Assembly (NCBI GenBank): GCA_900772715.1
Contig: CAAGRN010000192.1
Location: forward strand, 1-8,975
Direction of reading: 5' to 3'
DNA: 8,975 nucleotides
From: an uncultured Subdoligranulum sp.
Lineage (GTDB): Bacteria; Bacillota_A; Clostridia; Oscillospirales; Ruminococcaceae
Below the pieces are notes generated by a model. The model searched no databases. It saw nothing but the letters and a program-made list of their open reading frames with translations, and was not told where the DNA came from. Positions 6,588 to 8,975 of this stretch are shown piece by piece; the first letter of the stretch is position 1, and the number at the start of each line of letters is the position of its first letter. The position numbers were made by a program, and so were the translations under genes.

Positions 6588-6667
6588 GTTTAAGATAATG
6601 GGGTACTTTAGGAAATGAAAAATATGGGTTTAAAAAGCACTTTTTAATGCCCTTTCTCGGGGAGTAA

Positions 6668-6830
6668 TGTAGGGATGGGTCTTGACCCATCCGCACCGCT
6701 GGCTGCGCGCAGCGCATAAAATCGCGCCGAATGGCGCGCGGTTTCCCGATATATCGTTTTATCGGTAAGACCGCACGGAACGGTCAAGACCGTTCCCTAC
6801 AAACCTGCCGAAAATTTGCAATTTTCCCAT
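6668..6830 (-). repeat. 163-bp palindromic intergenic repeat, copy B (inverted copy of 1444-1607)
   Basis: Read on the minus strand this segment aligns with copy A nearly base for base, including the flank ATGGGA...TTTCGGC before TGTAGGG. The core, 6668-6801, begins TGTAGGG and ends CCCTACA on the plus strand. The hairpin at one end is the same as in copy A (GGAACGGT...ACCGTTCC). The hairpin at the other end is GGATGGGTCTTGACCCATCC, different in sequence from that of copy A but still fully paired. It sits in the leader of the ribonuclease Z gene, ending 17 bases before its ribosome site. Confidence 0.88.
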
Positions 6831-6847
6831 TTAGACGAATGACAATC

Positions 6848-6866
6848 AAAAGGAGGTCTTGACTTG
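6848..6866 (+). promoter_or_regulatory. Ribosome binding site selecting a TTG start (ribonuclease Z)
   Basis: AAAAGGAGG at 6848-6856 is 7 bases before the TTG at 6864. The resulting N-terminus (MIQVTLPGTGG) has the expected length for the family. The ATG at 6839 is in another frame. Confidence 0.8.
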
Positions 6867-7760
6867 ATACAGGTAACCTTGCCCGGCACCGGCGGCACCC
6901 AGCCCCTGCCCGACCGTGCGCTGGCGTGTATGGCGGTACATACCAACGGTGCTTCCCTTCTGATCGACTGCGGCGAAGGCACCCAGACCCGGCTGCGGCA
7001 ATGCGGCATCAGCCTGTACAAGCTGGACGCCGTGCTGCTGACGCACTACCACGGGGACCATATTTTCGGGCTGCCGGGGCTTTTGCAGACGATGGGCAGC
7101 CAGAACCGCACCGCCCCGCTGCTGGTGGCGGGTCCCGTGGGCATCGGTTCGGTGTCGGCGGCGATGGAAGTTCTGGCGGGTTCCTTGCCGTTTGCGGTGC
7201 AGTGGCGCGAGCTGCACCCGGACGAAGGCTTTGCCATCGGTCCGCTTTGCGTGCAGAGCATCCCGCTGCAGCACCGTGTGCGGTGCTTAGGGTATAAAAT
7301 CGAACTGCCCCGCGCCGGAAAATTTGACGCAGCTAAGGCAAAAGAAGCAAACATTCCCCTTGCCTACTGGAGCTTATTGCAGTCCGGGCAGAGCGTGGCG
7401 GGCTTTACGCCCGACCAGGTTTTGGGCAGCGCGCGCCGCGGGCTGAAGCTGGTGTATGCCACCGACACCGCCCCCTGCGAAGCCCTGCTGAACGCCGCGC
7501 AGGACGCCGACCTTTTGTGTATGGACGCCACCTACGCCGACGACGCCGACCTGCCCAAGGCGCTTTTGTACGGACATTCGACCTGCCGGCAGGCGGGGGC
7601 GCTGGCAGCCGAAGCGAACGTGCGGCGCCTGTGGCTGACGCATTACAGCGCCGCCGTGACCGACACCGCGCCCGGGCTTGCCGCCGCGCAGGAAAAATTT
7701 GCCGCCGCCCGCGCCGGAGCGGACGGTATGCAGGAAGAACTGGAATTTGACAAGGTATGA
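6864..7760 (+). CDS. rnz: Ribonuclease Z (tRNA 3' endonuclease)
   Basis: This 298-residue metallo-beta-lactamase-fold enzyme removes the 3' trailer from precursor tRNAs in the cytoplasm. The start VTLPGTGGTQP and the DCGEGTQTRLRQ segment (residues 35-46) are typical of RNase Z. The zinc motif HYHGDH is at residues 61-66. Further ligands fit H137 (LQHRV), D201 in YATDT and H260 in LTHYSAAV; the YGHST segment near residue 235 is the family's HST motif. Most relatives have GDT where this one has TDT, which keeps the bridging aspartate. The length is within the family range, although the inserted exosite arm is short. The gene starts with TTG behind a near-perfect ribosome site. Its last four bases overlap the next gene, so the two are co-translated. 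Its likely promoter lies beyond a palindromic repeat. Confidence 0.95.
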   Translation: MIQVTLPGTGGTQPLPDRALACMAVHTNGASLLIDCGEGTQTRLRQCGISLYKLDAVLLTHYHGDHIFGLPGLLQTMGSQNRTAPLLVAGPVGIGSVSAAMEVLAGSLPFAVQWRELHPDEGFAIGPLCVQSIPLQHRVRCLGYKIELPRAGKFDAAKAKEANIPLAYWSLLQSGQSVAGFTPDQVLGSARRGLKLVYATDTAPCEALLNAAQDADLLCMDATYADDADLPKALLYGHSTCRQAGALAAEANVRRLWLTHYSAAVTDTAPGLAAAQEKFAAARAGADGMQEELEFDKV

Positions 7761-8110
7761 AACATTTTTTTGGCAGCCACAAAAAGGAGCTGCTGTTTGT
7801 TGCCGTTATTCTTGCCGCTGCAGCGCTGATTTTTTTCTTTACCCACCAAAAAGGGCAGGGGAGTACGGCGCTGTTGCAGTACGGCGATGCCGCCGAAACG
7901 CAGTATATTGATTTAACGCGCGACGCCGTGTACGACATTGACACGGGCAGGTATACCATCCATTTGCAGGTGCAGAACGGCGGGATACGGTTTATCGACA
8001 GCCCCTGCCCCGACCATTTGTGCGAAAATTTCGGCACCCTGCACGAAGTCGGCGACTGGGCGGCGTGTATGCCCGCCAAGGCGAGTGTGACGGTAGTAGA
8101 AAATAAATAG
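7757..8110 (+). CDS. Membrane-anchored NusG domain II protein
   Basis: This 117-residue protein has a short basic start (KHFFGSHKK), one membrane segment at residues 12-28, and an outward-facing domain. The domain ends with FIDSPCPDHLC (C84 and C89) and a third cysteine C104 before PAKASVTVV, the pattern of NusG_II-domain proteins common in Firmicutes. Their function is not established; the domain resembles the second domain of some NusG proteins but stands alone outside the membrane. The ATG overlaps the stop codon of ribonuclease Z (ATGA), so translation is coupled. The heptaprenyl diphosphate synthase component and ApbE-type genes often found next to it in other Firmicutes are absent here. 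Confidence 0.88.
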   Translation: MKHFFGSHKKELLFVAVILAAAALIFFFTHQKGQGSTALLQYGDAAETQYIDLTRDAVYDIDTGRYTIHLQVQNGGIRFIDSPCPDHLCENFGTLHEVGDWAACMPAKASVTVVENK

Positions 8111-8129
8111 TAGAAATGAATTTTGTAAT

Positions 8130-8257
8130 GCCGCCCTCGGCAAAAGCCTTCCCCCTATGGGGGAAGGTGGCGCAAAGCGCCGGATGAGGGGGCAATGACC
8201 GGAAATATCCCCCTCATCAGTCCGCTGCGCGGACAGCTTCCCCCCAAGGGGAAGCCT
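8130..8257. repeat. Multi-hairpin palindromic repeat, GATGAGGGGG type
   Basis: Two half-elements face each other. The left half has GCCG-CCCT-CGGC (8130-8141), CCTTCCCCC-TAT-GGGGGAAGG (8147-8167) and GGCGC-AAA-GCGCC (8169-8181). The right half has GTCCGC-TGC-GCGGAC (8220-8234) and GCTTCCCC...GGGGAAGC (8236-8255). They are joined by GATGAGGGGG (8183-8192) and its complement CCCCCTCATC (8209-8218). The whole could fold into a long branched stem. It fills the gap between the NusG-II gene and the acetyltransferase gene and may act as a weak terminator or RNA stabiliser, although no T-run follows. It is unrelated to the TGTAGGG family. Confidence 0.85.
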
Positions 8258-8278
8258 GAACAAAAAAAGGAGTCACCC

Positions 8279-8779
8279 ATGAATCCCACCTTTAAGCAGG
8301 TCACCAAATCCCGCTATGTTTCGCTGGTCAGCGAGCTGGCGCAGGAAATTTTTGTGCAGCACTACACCAAACTGACCCCCAAGGTCGCGGCGGCGCTGGC
8401 AGAAAAATACCAAAGCGATATCCTGACCGATGACGAGATCCACAGCGGCGTCATCAACTATTTTCTGGTCTACCTCGGCAGCGAGCCGGTGGGCTATTTT
8501 GCGCTGGATTTAGGTCCCGCGGGCGCGATGTGCCTGAGCCGCCTCTTTTTAAAAGAAAAGGCGCGCGGGCAGGGGATCGGCCGCAGCATCGCCGCCTACG
8601 CCCAAAAATTGGCGGAGGGCGACGGACGCAGCCGGTTGTACATCAAGTTCTGGGCAAAAGATTTAAAGGCCGAGGGCTTTTGCAAAAAGTGCCGCTTCCG
8701 CAAGGCGGAGGTCGTGCCTATGGAAGTTTTGGACGGCGTAACGTTGGATATTGCCACCTACGAAAAGCTGTGGCGGTAA
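8279..8779 (+). CDS. GNAT-family N-acetyltransferase
   Basis: This 166-residue protein has the GNAT fold: an early helical part, a central strand region (VINYFLVYLGSEPVGYFALDL) and the acetyl-CoA pyrophosphate loop ARGQGIGRS at residues 95-103, which follows LSRLFLKEK as strand beta4 normally does. It should transfer an acetyl group from acetyl-CoA to an amine; the substrate is not deducible. An FWAKDLKAEGFCKKCRFRK segment near the C-terminus is the usual region where the second half of the fold closes over the acceptor. I chose the ATG at 8279 because AAGGAG lies at 8267-8272 with 6 bases between; the open frame reaches back to 8195 only through the repeat. sbcD follows after 22 bases, so the two are probably co-transcribed. 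Confidence 0.92.
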   Translation: MNPTFKQVTKSRYVSLVSELAQEIFVQHYTKLTPKVAAALAEKYQSDILTDDEIHSGVINYFLVYLGSEPVGYFALDLGPAGAMCLSRLFLKEKARGQGIGRSIAAYAQKLAEGDGRSRLYIKFWAKDLKAEGFCKKCRFRKAEVVPMEVLDGVTLDIATYEKLWR

Positions 8780-8801
8780 AAAGACCAAAGAGGTACATCC
8801 T

Positions 8802-8975
8802 ATGAAATTTTTGCATCTTGCGGATCTGCACTTGGGCAAGCGGGTCAACGGGTTCGATTTTCTGGAGGATCAGCGTTTTATTTTGGAGCAGGTGCTGGAC
8901 ATCTGCGACAAAAACAAGGTCGAGGCGGTCGTGCTGGCGGGCGATATCTACGACAACCCCGTGCCGCCCGCCGCC
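8802..8975 (+). CDS. sbcD: Exonuclease SbcCD subunit D, 5' end (3' truncated by window)
   Basis: Fifty-eight codons are visible before the window ends. MKFLHLADLHLGKRVNGFDFLEDQ is the standard start of SbcD, with the manganese-binding DxH at D8 and H10, and AGDIYD (D48) is the second metal motif of the Mre11/SbcD phosphoesterase family. SbcD joins the SMC-like ATPase SbcC to cut DNA hairpins and degrade double-strand ends during repair and replication of palindromes. The ATG at 8802 has AAAGAGG at 8787-8793 with 8 bases between. sbcC is expected just downstream, outside the window. Confidence 0.95.
   Translation, partial: MKFLHLADLHLGKRVNGFDFLEDQRFILEQVLDICDKNKVEAVVLAGDIYDNPVPPAA

Noticed and set aside
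6594..6667. Small peptide genes (for example ATG GGG TAC... at 6598 and ATG AAA AAT... near 6616)
   Set aside because: Both frames end after 6-10 codons and lack clear ribosome sites.
8195..8278. Upstream extension of the acetyltransferase
   Set aside because: The extension translates the palindromic repeat; AAGGAG directly before the ATG at 8279 marks the real start.

Overview
The window reads as chromosomal DNA from a GC-rich member of the Clostridia, most likely Oscillospiraceae/Ruminococcaceae (the Faecalibacterium/Subdoligranulum/Gemmiger type). This is inferred from strong AGGAGG-type ribosome sites with some GTG and TTG starts, from gene families common in gut Firmicutes (M32 carboxypeptidase, NusG-II protein, AraC/cupin regulator), and from intergenic palindromic repeats that I recall as typical of these genomes. 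No taxonomic marker gene is present, so the assignment is tentative.

Layout. Positions 1-776 hold the 3' part of an AraC-family regulator. At 835-1389 is a YgjP/DUF45-type zinc metallopeptidase with its own promoter. A 164-bp palindromic repeat follows (1444-1607), then a Wzx/MATE-like polysaccharide flippase (1701-3131) closed by two tandem terminators. Positions 3253-3661 contain a composite of further TGTAGGG-ended repeats and no gene. An M32 carboxypeptidase lies on the minus strand (5152-3662), divergent from a family 2 glycosyltransferase (5291-6148); the two share a 138-bp regulatory region with back-to-back promoters.

The most notable part is the gene-free stretch 6149-6863. It contains a cluster of DnaA-box-like sequences (6205-6362), a short C-run, five consecutive CTA trinucleotides (a DnaA-trio) and an AT-rich segment (to about 6414). 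Together these look like a bacterial replication origin. A strong terminator (6473-6508), a promoter with an extended -10 and a second, inverted copy of the 164-bp repeat follow. No dnaA, dnaN or rpmH lies within the window, so this would be an origin separated from dnaA by more than 6 kb on the left and about 2.5 kb on the right, or else a DnaA-binding regulatory locus.

To the right all genes point rightward: ribonuclease Z (6864-7760, TTG start) translationally coupled to a membrane-anchored NusG-domain-II protein (7757-8110), a double-hairpin repeat (8130-8257), a GNAT acetyltransferase (8279-8779) and the 5' end of sbcD (8802 onward). The flippase and the glycosyltransferase probably both serve cell-surface polysaccharide synthesis but are not in one operon. 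The other genes are housekeeping or regulatory and show no common pathway.
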